Source of the DNA: Candidatus Paracaedibacteraceae bacterium | Lineage (GTDB): Bacteria; Pseudomonadota; Alphaproteobacteria; Paracaedibacterales; Paracaedibacteraceae | NCBI GenBank assembly: GCA_019636035.1 | Contig: JAHBYI010000002.1 | Coordinates: 186,001 to 250,000 of the forward strand | Direction: 5' to 3' | Length of the DNA stretch: 64,000 nucleotides | Part shown: positions 26,137-35,981 of the stretch, in pieces | Layout of the letters: the number at the start of each line of letters is the position of its first letter | How positions within the stretch are numbered: position 1 is the stretch's first letter | Notes under the pieces: generated by a model | What the model saw: the letters and a program-made list of their open reading frames with translations, nothing else | The model's database searches: none | Told to the model about the DNA's origin: nothing | Program-made: the position numbers and the translations under genes

Positions 26137-27506
26137 AAGTAGTCATCCTAGGGGGGGGACAAGTTGGCTTTAACATAGCACGTTACTTGTCGGGTGAGGA
26201 TAATGACATTACAATCGTTGATCAGTCGGCTGAACTGTTACGTCGCCTGAGCGATTCTATTGATATTCAACCTATTGTTGGGTACGCTTCGCACCCCGAT
26301 GTTCTGGAAAAGGCGGGGTTGTATGAAGCTGATCTTTTGATTGCTGTTACAGCATCCGATGAAGTGAATATTGTGGCCTGCGAAGTTGCTAATTCGCTGT
26401 TTAAGGTTCCCAAAAAAATCGCGCGTATTCGTAATCAAAGTTACCTTGATCCTAATCTGCAATGGATGTTTGCAGCACAACGGATTTCGATCGACCACAT
26501 TATTTCCCCTGAAAAAGAAATTGCCTTAAGCATTGGCCGTAGCTTGTCTGTCATGGGAGCCTTTGACGTTAAATCGCTTGAGGGAAATGTTAGTGCTGTT
26601 GGTGTTCGGTGTGACCAACCTTCACCCATTTTGAACACCCCTCTGAAGTTTTTGCCGACGTTATTGCCAAACCTTGAGTTTATGATTTCTTGCATTTACC
26701 GTGATGGTCGATTCTTTATTCCATCCGGAGACGATAAACTCTTGCTGGAAGATGAACTTTATTTTGTGGCTCATCAAGATGTTATCCCTGTGGTTATGCA
26801 GCAATTTTATCATGATCCGGATTATACACATACAACATTGATTGTCGGAGCCGGGAGTATCGGGCTTGCTTTGGCTCAAGAAATCGAAGCCTCATCCCAT
26901 CATAATGAAATCAAAATTATTGAGAGAAATGCTCAGCGAGCAGAAATAGTTGCACGCCAACTCCGTAAAACTGAGATTTTATGTGGCGATGCTTTAGATG
27001 GTGAAATTCTGAGCGAAGCCAATATTAACGAGACGGATACAATTATTTGTGTTACTGAGGATGATAAAGTTAATATCCTGGCGGCTCTCTTAGCAAAGAA
27101 AGAAGGGGCAACACGTGCCCTGATCTTGCTGAATAATATGGATTATGCTCCGTTGGTTACTTCTCTGGGGATTGATGCGGTCATTAGTCCGCATGCGATA
27201 ACAGTTTCATCCATTTTGAAATACGTGCGTCAAGGGCAAATCCGCTCTGTTCATTCATTAAAAGATGGTGAGATTGAAATTATTGAGGCATTGGCAACAG
27301 AGACAACCAGTATCGTTGGCCTTCCTATTGAAGATATTATTATCCGTGGTCAAATTGAAGTTGCAGGCCTATACCGTAATGATCAATTCTATATCCGCCC
27401 AACAAAAACATCAATTCGTGTGGGGGATCGCTTAGTTTTGGTTGTGGCTGAACCATCCGTTGCCAAAATAGAACGCTTGTTTGCAGCGCGCCCCGGATAT
27501 TTGTAG
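26133..27506 (+). CDS. trkA: Trk potassium uptake regulatory protein TrkA
   Basis: 457 residues with two tandem RCK units. Each has a Rossmann TrkA-N nucleotide-binding fold (GGGQVGFNIARYLS at the start; VGAGSIGLALAQEIE near 234) and a TrkA-C domain. It binds NAD(H) on the cytosolic face and gates the TrkH/TrkG potassium channel, which is not in this window. Its ATG overlaps the ntrX stop (ATGA), matching the ntrYX-trkA order of other alphaproteobacteria. The frequently following hfq is absent; a convergent M23 peptidase comes next. Confidence 0.95.
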   Translation: MKVVILGGGQVGFNIARYLSGEDNDITIVDQSAELLRRLSDSIDIQPIVGYASHPDVLEKAGLYEADLLIAVTASDEVNIVACEVANSLFKVPKKIARIRNQSYLDPNLQWMFAAQRISIDHIISPEKEIALSIGRSLSVMGAFDVKSLEGNVSAVGVRCDQPSPILNTPLKFLPTLLPNLEFMISCIYRDGRFFIPSGDDKLLLEDELYFVAHQDVIPVVMQQFYHDPDYTHTTLIVGAGSIGLALAQEIEASSHHNEIKIIERNAQRAEIVARQLRKTEILCGDALDGEILSEANINETDTIICVTEDDKVNILAALLAKKEGATRALILLNNMDYAPLVTSLGIDAVISPHAITVSSILKYVRQGQIRSVHSLKDGEIEIIEALATETTSIVGLPIEDIIIRGQIEVAGLYRNDQFYIRPTKTSIRVGDRLVLVVAEPSVAKIERLFAARPGYL

Positions 27507-27528
27507 GGGGAGCTACAGAGCTAACCTC

Positions 27529-28908
27529 TTACCCAATCGAGATAACTTCAGGTTTTTTCGCAACAACCAAAGCCGGAGTTGCTGTTGTAAATTCTTTGTC
27601 ACATTTTAACTTAACATCCTGAAACAGATTCAGTTCCTTTTTGTTTAAACGGACAGCAGGGAGCTGTTTTACGGACAGAGGATTAATTTTTTTGCCATGG
27701 GAAATGACTTCGTAATGCAGATGAGGGCCTGTTGATCGGCCTGTTGTGCCAACAGAACCAATATTCTGGCGTTGACGAATCTTTTGGCCAGGTTTGACGC
27801 TGATTTTACTTAAATGAGCATAGGCAGTAGAGTACTGATTATTGTGCCTAACCTCAACATAATTCCCATAAGCACCGTTCCAGCATGCCTTGACAACAAC
27901 ACCATCGCCGGCAGAGGAAACGGGCGTTCCTGTCGGAGCACCAAAGTCAACGCCCGTGTGCATTTTGGAATAGCCTAGGATCGGGTGGTTGCGTCGGCCG
28001 AACTTAGAGGTAATGCGCATACGAGTTGGATCAATCGGGGTTGCGAGAAGTGATTTAACAACACTTTCGCCACGGTCATTGTAGAATCCTGTTCCGCCAT
28101 TTGTTTTAAACGCATAAATACGTTTCCATGTTCCTTGGGGAGCAAAAGCTGCGTACTTTAGTTCACCTGTACGGATAACGTTACCGTTCTCATCCTCAAA
28201 CACCTCAAAGAGTACCTTAAATTCATCGCCTGACTTAGGATCATGTTGCCAGTTGATATCATAACTCAGGGCGGAAATTGCCTCTTTGACGATGCTGGCC
28301 GGCACACCACGCTTTAAAGCAGCAGAATAAAAGCTAGAGTTAATGGTTCCTTCGACCTTACGGAGAGATTTAACAAGCTTGAGCTCGAATTTCTTGGCTA
28401 AGAATTGCTCATTCTCATAGGTAAGTTCAATCGAATTGCCCCCGGATGTTTTAAAATTCATGGCCTTTAGTCGAGCCGGGTGGACATCATCAGCTGTGAT
28501 GAACTGAACGGTGATCGTTTGCCCTTGTTTAATGGCTCGTGGGTTGTAAACCTTTTTCAACTCATTAATGGCGTGTGTTGCATGTTTGCGATCGAACCCA
28601 AGATTGGTCAAGGCTGTTAGCAGGGTTTCATTCTTACTGATCGTTATTGTTTTTTCAGCATCTTGTGCAATTTTCGCAACAACAGGCATTGCAATGGCTG
28701 AGTTTATATCGCCGGTGGAGATAACTTGATCAATTTGTTTTTCAGGAACGCTGAGAACTGTGCCACTTTGCTCAATAAGGACGTTGGTAGTAGAGTCGGT
28801 TATATAACTGTGCACTGCGATAGATGACGCAAGGGCGATGGTCGATATGCCAACAAAATTCGTCTTATTAAATTGCGCCAACTGTTCCTCCCAGAGAATA
28901 ACAACCAA
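27529..28908 (-). CDS. M23-family murein endopeptidase
   Basis: 459-residue exported or membrane-anchored peptidoglycan hydrolase. One N-terminal hydrophobic segment (about 17-34) is followed by an OapA/LysM-like and M23 N-terminal region (about 70-280). The LytM domain then has zinc ligands H317 and D321 (HTGVDFGAPTGTPV) and H396-L-H398. The full set of LytM ligands suggests an active DD-endopeptidase, with a role in cell-wall growth or division. It is convergent with trkA, only 22 bases away. Confidence 0.92.
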   Translation of the reverse strand: MVVILWEEQLAQFNKTNFVGISTIALASSIAVHSYITDSTTNVLIEQSGTVLSVPEKQIDQVISTGDINSAIAMPVVAKIAQDAEKTITISKNETLLTALTNLGFDRKHATHAINELKKVYNPRAIKQGQTITVQFITADDVHPARLKAMNFKTSGGNSIELTYENEQFLAKKFELKLVKSLRKVEGTINSSFYSAALKRGVPASIVKEAISALSYDINWQHDPKSGDEFKVLFEVFEDENGNVIRTGELKYAAFAPQGTWKRIYAFKTNGGTGFYNDRGESVVKSLLATPIDPTRMRITSKFGRRNHPILGYSKMHTGVDFGAPTGTPVSSAGDGVVVKACWNGAYGNYVEVRHNNQYSTAYAHLSKISVKPGQKIRQRQNIGSVGTTGRSTGPHLHYEVISHGKKINPLSVKQLPAVRLNKKELNLFQDVKLKCDKEFTTATPALVVAKKPEVISIG

Positions 28909-29014
28909 AAAAATATTAACAAAGGATTAACTTCTCTAATGTGCCAGATCCAAACCATTCTTGTCAATAAGTGTGACAATAAAATTACAGTCAATGGCTT
29001 TTTCGTTGTTGTTC

Positions 29015-29776
29015 TTATGCTGATTTCTTAACTTGTTTATGGTGGGCTGTTGATACTTCGATCGGGCATGGTCTCGCAAATAAGTAGCCTTGCCCCTGTA
29101 CAACGCCCAATTCTTTTGCTTTATCTAGAAGATGTCGCGTTTCGATCCCCTCACAGACAACATCGACGTTAATTTCATGAGCCAAACTAACAACCATCCC
29201 TAAGATGAAATTCGAGTTTACTGTATCCGACTGCATCAGTGTTGTGTCGATTTTAATTTCATCGACTTCAAGCTCTGCCAGTGTTTTTAAGGTATTATAA
29301 CCTGTCCCAAAATCATCAAGGGATATTCTAATCTTTTGACGTCTTAGAAAACTAAGGGTTCCCGTGATTGTTGTGTAGTTTTCTATTTTCTGTGTTTCTG
29401 TTAATTCTAGTGTTAGGTGCTCAGGTGGGTATTTGTATGCTCTGACAATCCCCATGAGACGGATCGCAAAATCAAGAGTTAGGCTTTTGACTGATACATT
29501 AATGGAGAGTTGGACATCTTTTGTGATTTGTTTGAGGCATTCCTCTAAGAGCCATAACGTAACGGGGGTGATGATGTTATGTTCTTCAGCAATTTTAACC
29601 CATTGATCTGCGGAAATGAGCCCATGTTCTTGATGTTGCCAGCGCAGCAAAGCTTCGTAGCCAATTGTTTTATAGTTATTGAGGTTGACCTTAGGTTGCA
29701 AAAATACTTTGAGTTGGTTTGTAATCAAGGCAGATCTTAGGTCTTGGGCATTTATTTTTAATTGCATGATACACAT
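29015..29776 (-). CDS. EAL-domain cyclic-di-GMP phosphodiesterase
   Basis: 253 residues, essentially a free EAL domain with no sensor region. All key active-site residues are visible: E41 in YEALLRW, N93, E124 in LELTET, D154/D155 in DDFGTGY, K175 in IKID, E209 in CEGIET and Q228. It should therefore hydrolyse c-di-GMP to pGpG in the cytosol. No GGDEF protein is encoded in this window. Start could also be the second Met at 29767. It stands alone in a minus-strand stretch after the M23 gene. Confidence 0.93.
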   Translation of the reverse strand: MCIMQLKINAQDLRSALITNQLKVFLQPKVNLNNYKTIGYEALLRWQHQEHGLISADQWVKIAEEHNIITPVTLWLLEECLKQITKDVQLSINVSVKSLTLDFAIRLMGIVRAYKYPPEHLTLELTETQKIENYTTITGTLSFLRRQKIRISLDDFGTGYNTLKTLAELEVDEIKIDTTLMQSDTVNSNFILGMVVSLAHEINVDVVCEGIETRHLLDKAKELGVVQGQGYLFARPCPIEVSTAHHKQVKKSA

Positions 29777-29892
29777 ATTTTTCTAAAACTTTCGATTTGC
29801 ATTATAAAATGATTCTAATTTTATTATCAACTATAAAATTTATGATGTGTCCGTTAAATTCATTTAAAAATTTACGAAAATAGTTTTGTGTA

Positions 29893-30591
29893 TTGATCTA
29901 TGATGAGCGTGAATTTCAATTTTATCCCATTTCACATTTCCGTTTGATGGGATATACTGTACTAGAATATATTTTTAATCTGTTCTTAAAATTTGTTTGC
30001 TTTATGGTCATAAGTTTAAAAAAAATCTTTCCTAACCTCTTAACGGCTCTACGGTTATTAGTCGTTCCCTTTACCCTGGTCGCTATTTTGAATGATAAGT
30101 TAGCGTTGGCTCTGGGTTTATTTACGTTTGCAGCGACGACGGATTATATTGACGGGTTCTTGGCACGATTATGGTCTGTTGAATCTAAATTCGGGCGTAT
30201 TTTTGACCCCATTGCCGATAAAACGTTGATGATCGGGAGTTATGTTACTCTCGCGTTAGCGGGGTACATACCTGTATGGTTGATGTATTTAATTGTGGGG
30301 CGTGACATTTTAATTTTAGCGGGTGGTTTGTTGGTCTATCTTTTAGATTTACCTGTACGACTTTCCCCCTTTTTTCTAAGCAAACTGAATACGTTTTTTC
30401 AGTTGTTATTTGTCTGGTTGGTTTTACTCTTGAATATGGGAATTTATCAAATATTGACGCCGGATCTTTATCATCCGATGATATGGCTATTGATCTATAT
30501 AACAGCGACAACGACGATGTTATCTGGCATCGAGTACACGGTGTATTTTGTGCGCAAGAACCTTCGCAGCCTTTTGGAGAATGATAAATGA
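29893..30591 (+). CDS. CDP-alcohol phosphatidyltransferase (PgsA-like)
   Basis: Integral-membrane enzyme that transfers a phosphatidyl group from CDP-diacylglycerol to an alcohol; in this neighbourhood it is probably phosphatidylglycerophosphate or cardiolipin synthase. The signature DYIDGFLARLWSVESKFG..FDPIADK matches the family's D-x2-DG-x2-AR-x8-G-x3-D-x3-D. About six membrane helices follow. The frame opens at 29893, but homology begins around MVISLKKIFPNLLT, so the true start may be ATG at 30004 (or 29947). It overlaps perM by four bases, and hda follows: a known alphaproteobacterial cluster. Confidence 0.85.
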   Translation: MIYDEREFQFYPISHFRLMGYTVLEYIFNLFLKFVCFMVISLKKIFPNLLTALRLLVVPFTLVAILNDKLALALGLFTFAATTDYIDGFLARLWSVESKFGRIFDPIADKTLMIGSYVTLALAGYIPVWLMYLIVGRDILILAGGLLVYLLDLPVRLSPFFLSKLNTFFQLLFVWLVLLLNMGIYQILTPDLYHPMIWLLIYITATTTMLSGIEYTVYFVRKNLRSLLENDK

Positions 30592-31643
30592 ATAAATCTG
30601 TTGCCTTTTGGATGATCGCTTTAGGGGCTGTTGTTACTTATTATTTCGTCCGGAGCTTAAGTGCAATTTTCTTTCCCTTCTTTGTTGGTTTGATTGGGGC
30701 GTATGCCTTAAATGGAACCGTTGCCAGACTTCGAAAGATTCGAATTCGGCGGAGTTTAGGCAGTGCCTTGGTTGTTTTAACAGTACTCATCAGCTTTGTT
30801 CTGTTATTGATGGTCTTTATTCCGTTTATTCAGAATCAAATTGTTATGTTGGCTATGAAGGCGCCTGAGCTTGCAGATGGGTGGTTGCAGACCTTAAAGC
30901 CATGGTTAGCAGATGTCAGTCAAAAATTTGGTGCAGCAACGTCACCTGATGATCTCAAACAAAAAATATCTGAGCATGTTGGTGATATTTTTGGTTGGTC
31001 GCTTAAGATCATCACTAATCTTTTATCCAATGGTATGGCGTTGGCCAACATTATATCGTTGGTTATCTTAACGCCTGTTATCATGTTTTATCTATTAAAA
31101 GATTGGCCACGTGTTGTCTCTAGCATTTATGACATGATTCCGCATCGATATCGCGAGACTGTACAACTCTATGCCGGTCGGATTGATCATACTTTGTCTG
31201 ACTATGCAAAAGGGCAAATCTTAGTGTGCCTGACGCTGATGGTTATGTACTCAATTCTGTTGTGGATTGTTGGCGTAAAACAACCGTTTTTCTTAGGGTT
31301 TATGACAGGATTTATGTCTGTTATTCCCTACGTTGGAACCGTTTTAGGGCTGTTGGCTACACTGGCGAATGGTTTTGTTCATTTCGAGGGCTGGAACCAA
31401 ATCATGATGATCATCGGCGTTTTTATCATTGTTGGTTTGATCGAGGGGAACTTTATTTCTCCGCGCTTGATTGGTGAGCGTGTCGGGCTGCATCCTGTTT
31501 GGATTATCTTTGCCTTATTAGCCAGTGCGACATGGTTTGGGTTTGCCGGAGTTTTAGTGGCTTTGCCGGTTGCTGCGATTGTCGGCGTTATTATACGAAC
31601 CACAATTGAGTGGTACAAAACGACCAAGTGCTATTTGGACTAA
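30588..31643 (+). CDS. AI-2E family transporter (PerM-like permease)
   Basis: 351-residue membrane protein of the AI-2E/PerM family with about eight membrane helices. There are hydrophobic pairs at 8-40 and 60-90, a soluble stretch at about 95-145, and a C-terminal bundle with GFMTGFMSVIPYVGTVLG and the family motif EGNFISPRLIGERVGLHP. Substrate unknown; relatives include sodium/proton antiporters as well as autoinducer exporters. ATG overlaps the upstream stop (ATGA) and hda starts three bases after its stop, so the three are one operon. Confidence 0.9.
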   Translation: MNKSVAFWMIALGAVVTYYFVRSLSAIFFPFFVGLIGAYALNGTVARLRKIRIRRSLGSALVVLTVLISFVLLLMVFIPFIQNQIVMLAMKAPELADGWLQTLKPWLADVSQKFGAATSPDDLKQKISEHVGDIFGWSLKIITNLLSNGMALANIISLVILTPVIMFYLLKDWPRVVSSIYDMIPHRYRETVQLYAGRIDHTLSDYAKGQILVCLTLMVMYSILLWIVGVKQPFFLGFMTGFMSVIPYVGTVLGLLATLANGFVHFEGWNQIMMIIGVFIIVGLIEGNFISPRLIGERVGLHPVWIIFALLASATWFGFAGVLVALPVAAIVGVIIRTTIEWYKTTKCYLD

Positions 31644-31646
31644 GTA

Positions 31647-32291
31647 ATGCAATTAGCGATTTCTCTTCCCGATCAGATGCCAAATGATCAAGACAGTTTA
31701 TTGCTCAGCCCCTCAAATATGGATGTTTGGCAATGGCTGTCGGCATGGCCTCATTGGCCGTTGCCACAGGTTGTCGTCTGTGGTGCACAGGGAAGCGGTA
31801 AGACCCACATGGCACAGTCACTATCGGGAATTTACGTGTCACCTAAGAATTATCGGCAATATGATCCCTTGACGCTTGCTCAGTCTCGGTCATTACTGAT
31901 TATTGATGATTATGATCAATTTGATAATGAGTCATGGTTGTTTCATGTGTACAACCTGATCAAAGAACATCAAGGGCAGGCTGTCTATTTTGGACAGAAA
32001 ACACCGCCTATTTACCCCTTCAAATTACCTGATTTGGCGTCTCGCCTCCGTAGTTTGCCTTGTTTTACGCTGCAAGAACCCGATGATGATTTATTCCGAC
32101 AGCTCTTTAAAAAAGAGTTGTATAACAAAGGGATAATCTGTGGTGATGAGATTATGGAGTACATTTTTAGACGGTTTGATCGATCCTATGAAACAATCCA
32201 TTCTCTCGTTCGATTAATTGATGAAAATACATTACAGCATCAACGATCTTTGACATTACCTTTTTTCAAAGAAATGTTGGGGGAAAATTAA
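31647..32291 (+). CDS. hda: DnaA-related regulatory ATPase Hda
   Basis: 214-residue DnaA-like AAA+ protein without the DnaA N-terminal or origin-binding domains. Walker A GAQGSGKTH (about 48-56), Walker B LLIIDDYDQF, a sensor-type SRLRSLPCF segment and a lid domain are visible. Hda with the sliding clamp stimulates ATP hydrolysis by DnaA and thereby prevents over-initiation of replication. Context after perM is the standard alphaproteobacterial one. Confidence 0.88.
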   Translation: MQLAISLPDQMPNDQDSLLLSPSNMDVWQWLSAWPHWPLPQVVVCGAQGSGKTHMAQSLSGIYVSPKNYRQYDPLTLAQSRSLLIIDDYDQFDNESWLFHVYNLIKEHQGQAVYFGQKTPPIYPFKLPDLASRLRSLPCFTLQEPDDDLFRQLFKKELYNKGIICGDEIMEYIFRRFDRSYETIHSLVRLIDENTLQHQRSLTLPFFKEMLGEN

Positions 32292-32412
32292 TTCCATTTT
32301 AACGGATATGCCTTATCCTTGTTGTATAGTCGTTCCCGTTAAGTTTGATCCCTATAAAGTACATGAGCGACGAATTTAGCAAATGGGGTGACTATATCAA
32401 AAGGAGTGAGCC

Positions 32413-33123
32413 ATGCGTATTATTTTCTGCCTTGGATTTTTGATTTTTACCTCTCAGGTGCAGGCTATTTGTTTGACAGATTGCCGTACAGATCGTTGTG
32501 CCAATCTTGACTATTATATGAAAAAATGTAATGTCTGCAATCCACGGTTTGTTAATACCAAATGTAAGCAGAGTTTCTGTAAGGGGCATCCTGAATTATG
32601 TGTGAATGGTCAACCGCTTCGGAATTTGTCTACAGCTGTGCCGGATGTAAGGCCTGATGCTAATAATCAGGATCGTCAGCATGCGATTTGTTATGCTCCC
32701 TTATTTAAGGAATGGACATTCGAAGGCAATGATAACAGAACGATAACGCCGGAAAATTTAAACACGTTGACGATTGCATTTTTTGAGCAAACAGGTGGAA
32801 ATGCTCAAGCACGAAACATTGGCTCCGTGCGCAATGTGTTGGCGAGTTATTTTGCCGATCTATATCCGGAACTAAGGGACATGGATCCGGCCAAGGCTTC
32901 AGATCAAGTGAACATCATGATTCGAATGAAATTTGGCAAGTCCCTCGAGCAATCGAATAATCTTGATTTCCATAACATAATCGAACGTATCCGTCAGGAA
33001 ATCTTTAAGAAAAAAGGAATTCCTGTTGATAGAGTTATTGAAAGTTTTAAGGGTAACACGTACCCTATCACAATTGCCAAGATGGGATGTGAGTCGGAAA
33101 GGCTCTTTCAACCTACGCATTAA
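32413..33123 (+). CDS. Secreted protein with cysteine-rich N-terminus
   Basis: 236 residues, unknown family. Good ribosome-binding site AAAGGAG. The signal peptide ends around QVQAICL. The first 45 mature residues hold nine cysteines in spaced pairs (CLTDC, RC, KC-NVC, KC, FC, LC). This suggests disulfides or metal binding. The rest is helical with two lone cysteines. Its 3' end overlaps the stop of the convergent DUF885 gene by 11 bases. Confidence 0.68.
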   Translation: MRIIFCLGFLIFTSQVQAICLTDCRTDRCANLDYYMKKCNVCNPRFVNTKCKQSFCKGHPELCVNGQPLRNLSTAVPDVRPDANNQDRQHAICYAPLFKEWTFEGNDNRTITPENLNTLTIAFFEQTGGNAQARNIGSVRNVLASYFADLYPELRDMDPAKASDQVNIMIRMKFGKSLEQSNNLDFHNIIERIRQEIFKKKGIPVDRVIESFKGNTYPITIAKMGCESERLFQPTH

Positions 33124-34912
33124 CATTAGATGAATAGTCTCGCATCCGTTGTGGTAACACATCAGCGTACAGATCAACCGGCAGTAACCCAAATGATAGG
33201 ATACCGTCATGGAATGCTTGAAGCGTAAAGTCATCCCCCATTTCAGCTTTGAGTTTATCTCTTAGATCCATAATCTTAATGGCACCATACCGATAGGATG
33301 TTGCTTGCCCGGGAATCATGAAGCTATAGCGGTTTGCTTCTGATTTTGCCATGCCTGCATGTCCAATCTTTTCTGTGACAAACTGAACAATATCATTATA
33401 TCGGATTTGTTGCGTGTTAAGCTGTGGATCCAGAAACATACGACCGATCCGCAAGAGTTGATCTTTAATGGCTGAAAGTTGAGCTTCCTTGCTCATGTAT
33501 GGTGTCATTAAATACTCAACATAGTGCGCCCAACCTTCAGCATTGGCCGAATTGCTAGCGATCACAGCCTCAATTAGGTTCATCTTTCCGTGCAAATAGG
33601 ACTCTAACATGCGTGAGAACTGGAGGTCATGCCCGGGGCGTCCCTCGTGAACAATAAGTGGGTCTGCTGATAGAGGGCTGGAATTATTGACAAGATCACA
33701 TAAAACGAATGTTGGCCAAACGGTGCCTGTGTTGCCAATAAAGTTGGGGGTACTAACATGAGGGACAGGGAAACTTGCTTCCTCAGCATCTGTGCCGGGG
33801 CGCATCTGAATGGCTCGTTCCGGTAGTGTCATCAGGCGATCACGTTGGATAATGTCCTCCATTTTAGCCTGGGCATCGCGGTAACGTTGCATAACAACAT
33901 TTTTGTCCGATGAACCACTCTCTTTTTCAAGTTTATCAATTAACTGAGCCGGATCTGTGATATCCAGGTCATGTTCTTGGGCAACTTCAAGGGCTAGATC
34001 CTGATACCTCTTGTAGTAAATTTCCCAGTCACGTTGGGCACGTTCAATCAGTTGTTCCGGGGTATCAAAAACGCCATACAGCCGTAAGTAGGTTAAATAA
34101 AGTTCTCGGGGTAACTGACTTTCTTGTGGCGCGTATGGGGTTATCTTTTCAGCAATAAAATCTTGGTATTGTTTGATTTGTTTAGAAAACTCAGCAATCA
34201 ATTCGCCATGCCCATCGCCAATTAACGAGGGGATCTCTCTTAAGATTGCATCAATTTTATTCTGATCAACCATATCATTGATTTGGCGAATAGACGGGTA
34301 TAAAATATCGCCTGATTGACCGTACAAAGCAATGAGCCATTCGAGTTCAGCGATAGCTCCTTGGATAAATCCGTGATTTTCATCATTGCCAACATAAAAG
34401 GCAAAACGTTGGGCTGCTGTCTCTTTTGAAAAACCCTTGGTAATGAGGTTATTAACATTGCCGAATATGTACCCGACCACATCCATGGCATCCTGCGGAT
34501 CTACCAAGTTTGGAGGCATGAACAGGCATAGGCGTCTGTGCTTGGCATTAAGATTTAGCATGGTTCTATAGTCATTCACGATAGCCCTAACCAAATGAAT
34601 TTGGCGTTCTGTCATCGGATCATCAGCCATCGTATTGAATAAATCCAAACTATTCGATAATGTGTCTAAGGTTTTATACCATTTGCTTGTATAACCCATG
34701 GCAATATTCGTTCCGGTTGGTGCAAATTGCTCGTATCCGGCATCACATTGAACCTCAAAAGGCATGTTGGCTAGAAATATTTCAGCAACTTCATTGGCAA
34801 ATAGAGCATTTGCTTGGGGTATACGTGTTTCAGTGTTGGGGATGTCTGCTGCAATAGAGTGGGGGGATATCATGGTTGTTCCTAAAAGAGCTAAAAGGAT
34901 AAATTTATTCAT
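33113..34912 (-). CDS. DUF885-family secreted protein (predicted metallopeptidase-like)
   Basis: 599 residues from the ATG at 34912, chosen because GGAG precedes it and a signal peptide (MNKFILLALLGTTMISPHSIAAD) then results; the open frame extends 38 codons further upstream. DUF885 hallmarks are the HEGRPGH motif near residue 420 (HExxxH-like) and EGWAHYVEYL near 460, consistent with a zinc-dependent helical peptidase fold. Likely periplasmic. The start overlaps the end of the upstream secreted gene by eight bases, so the two are coupled. Confidence 0.82.
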   Translation of the reverse strand: MNKFILLALLGTTMISPHSIAADIPNTETRIPQANALFANEVAEIFLANMPFEVQCDAGYEQFAPTGTNIAMGYTSKWYKTLDTLSNSLDLFNTMADDPMTERQIHLVRAIVNDYRTMLNLNAKHRRLCLFMPPNLVDPQDAMDVVGYIFGNVNNLITKGFSKETAAQRFAFYVGNDENHGFIQGAIAELEWLIALYGQSGDILYPSIRQINDMVDQNKIDAILREIPSLIGDGHGELIAEFSKQIKQYQDFIAEKITPYAPQESQLPRELYLTYLRLYGVFDTPEQLIERAQRDWEIYYKRYQDLALEVAQEHDLDITDPAQLIDKLEKESGSSDKNVVMQRYRDAQAKMEDIIQRDRLMTLPERAIQMRPGTDAEEASFPVPHVSTPNFIGNTGTVWPTFVLCDLVNNSSPLSADPLIVHEGRPGHDLQFSRMLESYLHGKMNLIEAVIASNSANAEGWAHYVEYLMTPYMSKEAQLSAIKDQLLRIGRMFLDPQLNTQQIRYNDIVQFVTEKIGHAGMAKSEANRYSFMIPGQATSYRYGAIKIMDLRDKLKAEMGDDFTLQAFHDGILSFGLLPVDLYADVLPQRMRDYSSNVNA

Positions 34913-35837
34913 TGTATTCTCCGTATGTTGATGGCCTGCAACCATGGTTAAATCGAGATTGAACATAGGGGAGAAGTTGATCTTCTTGGGCGATATAACC
35001 CGATGCGTAGACTTGTTTATGGACAATATCCGTTAAGCAGAAACTAAAGGGCATGCTATAGATTAAGGTCAGTAGGGGTTCGAGATTATTTGTTGATGAC
35101 GACGATGATGGTGACGGTGATTCGTTCATGCAAGGATCAAACTCAACAATATATTTGTTGCGAATGAGTCCAAATGGTGTTTTTGTTAGAACACAATCAG
35201 TTGAGGGTGTTTTAAAATCCTTATCTGTGTGGATCAGAAAATGAGGAAGGGTTATTTTACAGATGTCGATTTCTGTTGTTTGGCAAAAACTCCAAAGATC
35301 TGCTATTTCTATAGGGACTTCACCATGCCTGATATACATAAATTTTTGATCCGATGTCATCAGCCGAATCATACCGTTTGCATGTTCACAAGGGCCAATA
35401 CCTGTTGATCCGCGTACCTTGATATCACCAACAAAATCTAAGCAACTAAACTTTGACTCAAAAGGAAATGTTGTTGAAATATGCAGATGGTAAAATCCAA
35501 AATAAGCTGTTTTAGTCTCGTCAATCGTATCTAATCCGTTCAGATCATCGCTACTGAAATGATTATCCGTATTTGTTTGAACGAACTCAACAAGTTCTTG
35601 TTTATTTTTCGGGGTAAAAACTTTGCGTCGTGAGGATGTTGGAGGAGAGCCGGAAACAACAACAGAGGTAAAATCTTGTGGTTTTTGAGGTGTTGTTTTT
35701 TCTTGGCCAATCAACGTTTCTAGCTCGCAGACAGCATAAGATTCTACGACGGGAAAGGCGCATTCGGTGGCGGTACTGTTGAGTGTTGAGAGTCCTTGTA
35801 ATGCAAGGAAAAGTGAAGTATTTATAATTTTTCGCAT
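34905..35837 (-). CDS. Secreted protein of unknown function (310 aa)
   Basis: No family recognised. Signal peptide MRKIINTSLFLALQGLST, then a Thr/Ser/Pro-rich stretch, a mixed alpha/beta domain with seven or more cysteines (for example PFCxE-type spacing around 150-200), and a poly-Ser linker near residue 240. Cysteine content and export suggest a periplasmic or surface protein with disulfides. Its stop lies inside the start region of the DUF885 gene, so both are probably translated together. Confidence 0.62.
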   Translation of the reverse strand: MRKIINTSLFLALQGLSTLNSTATECAFPVVESYAVCELETLIGQEKTTPQKPQDFTSVVVSGSPPTSSRRKVFTPKNKQELVEFVQTNTDNHFSSDDLNGLDTIDETKTAYFGFYHLHISTTFPFESKFSCLDFVGDIKVRGSTGIGPCEHANGMIRLMTSDQKFMYIRHGEVPIEIADLWSFCQTTEIDICKITLPHFLIHTDKDFKTPSTDCVLTKTPFGLIRNKYIVEFDPCMNESPSPSSSSSTNNLEPLLTLIYSMPFSFCLTDIVHKQVYASGYIAQEDQLLPYVQSRFNHGCRPSTYGEYNE

Positions 35838-35981
35838 GATAATCTCATAGCCGGAAGGTAGATCTAATCTTAGGGTATTGTAAAAAGCAACTAAAATAAA
35901 TATAAAATTGTTTGTAAATAAACTGGTAATGAACTGTAATTTAAGCCATAATTAGTGATTCTGTTTAATTGAGGCGTATCG

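Noticed and set aside
34913..35026. N-terminal extension of the DUF885 protein
   Set aside because: It would place the signal peptide internally; the ATG at 34912 has a proper GGAG and signal peptide.
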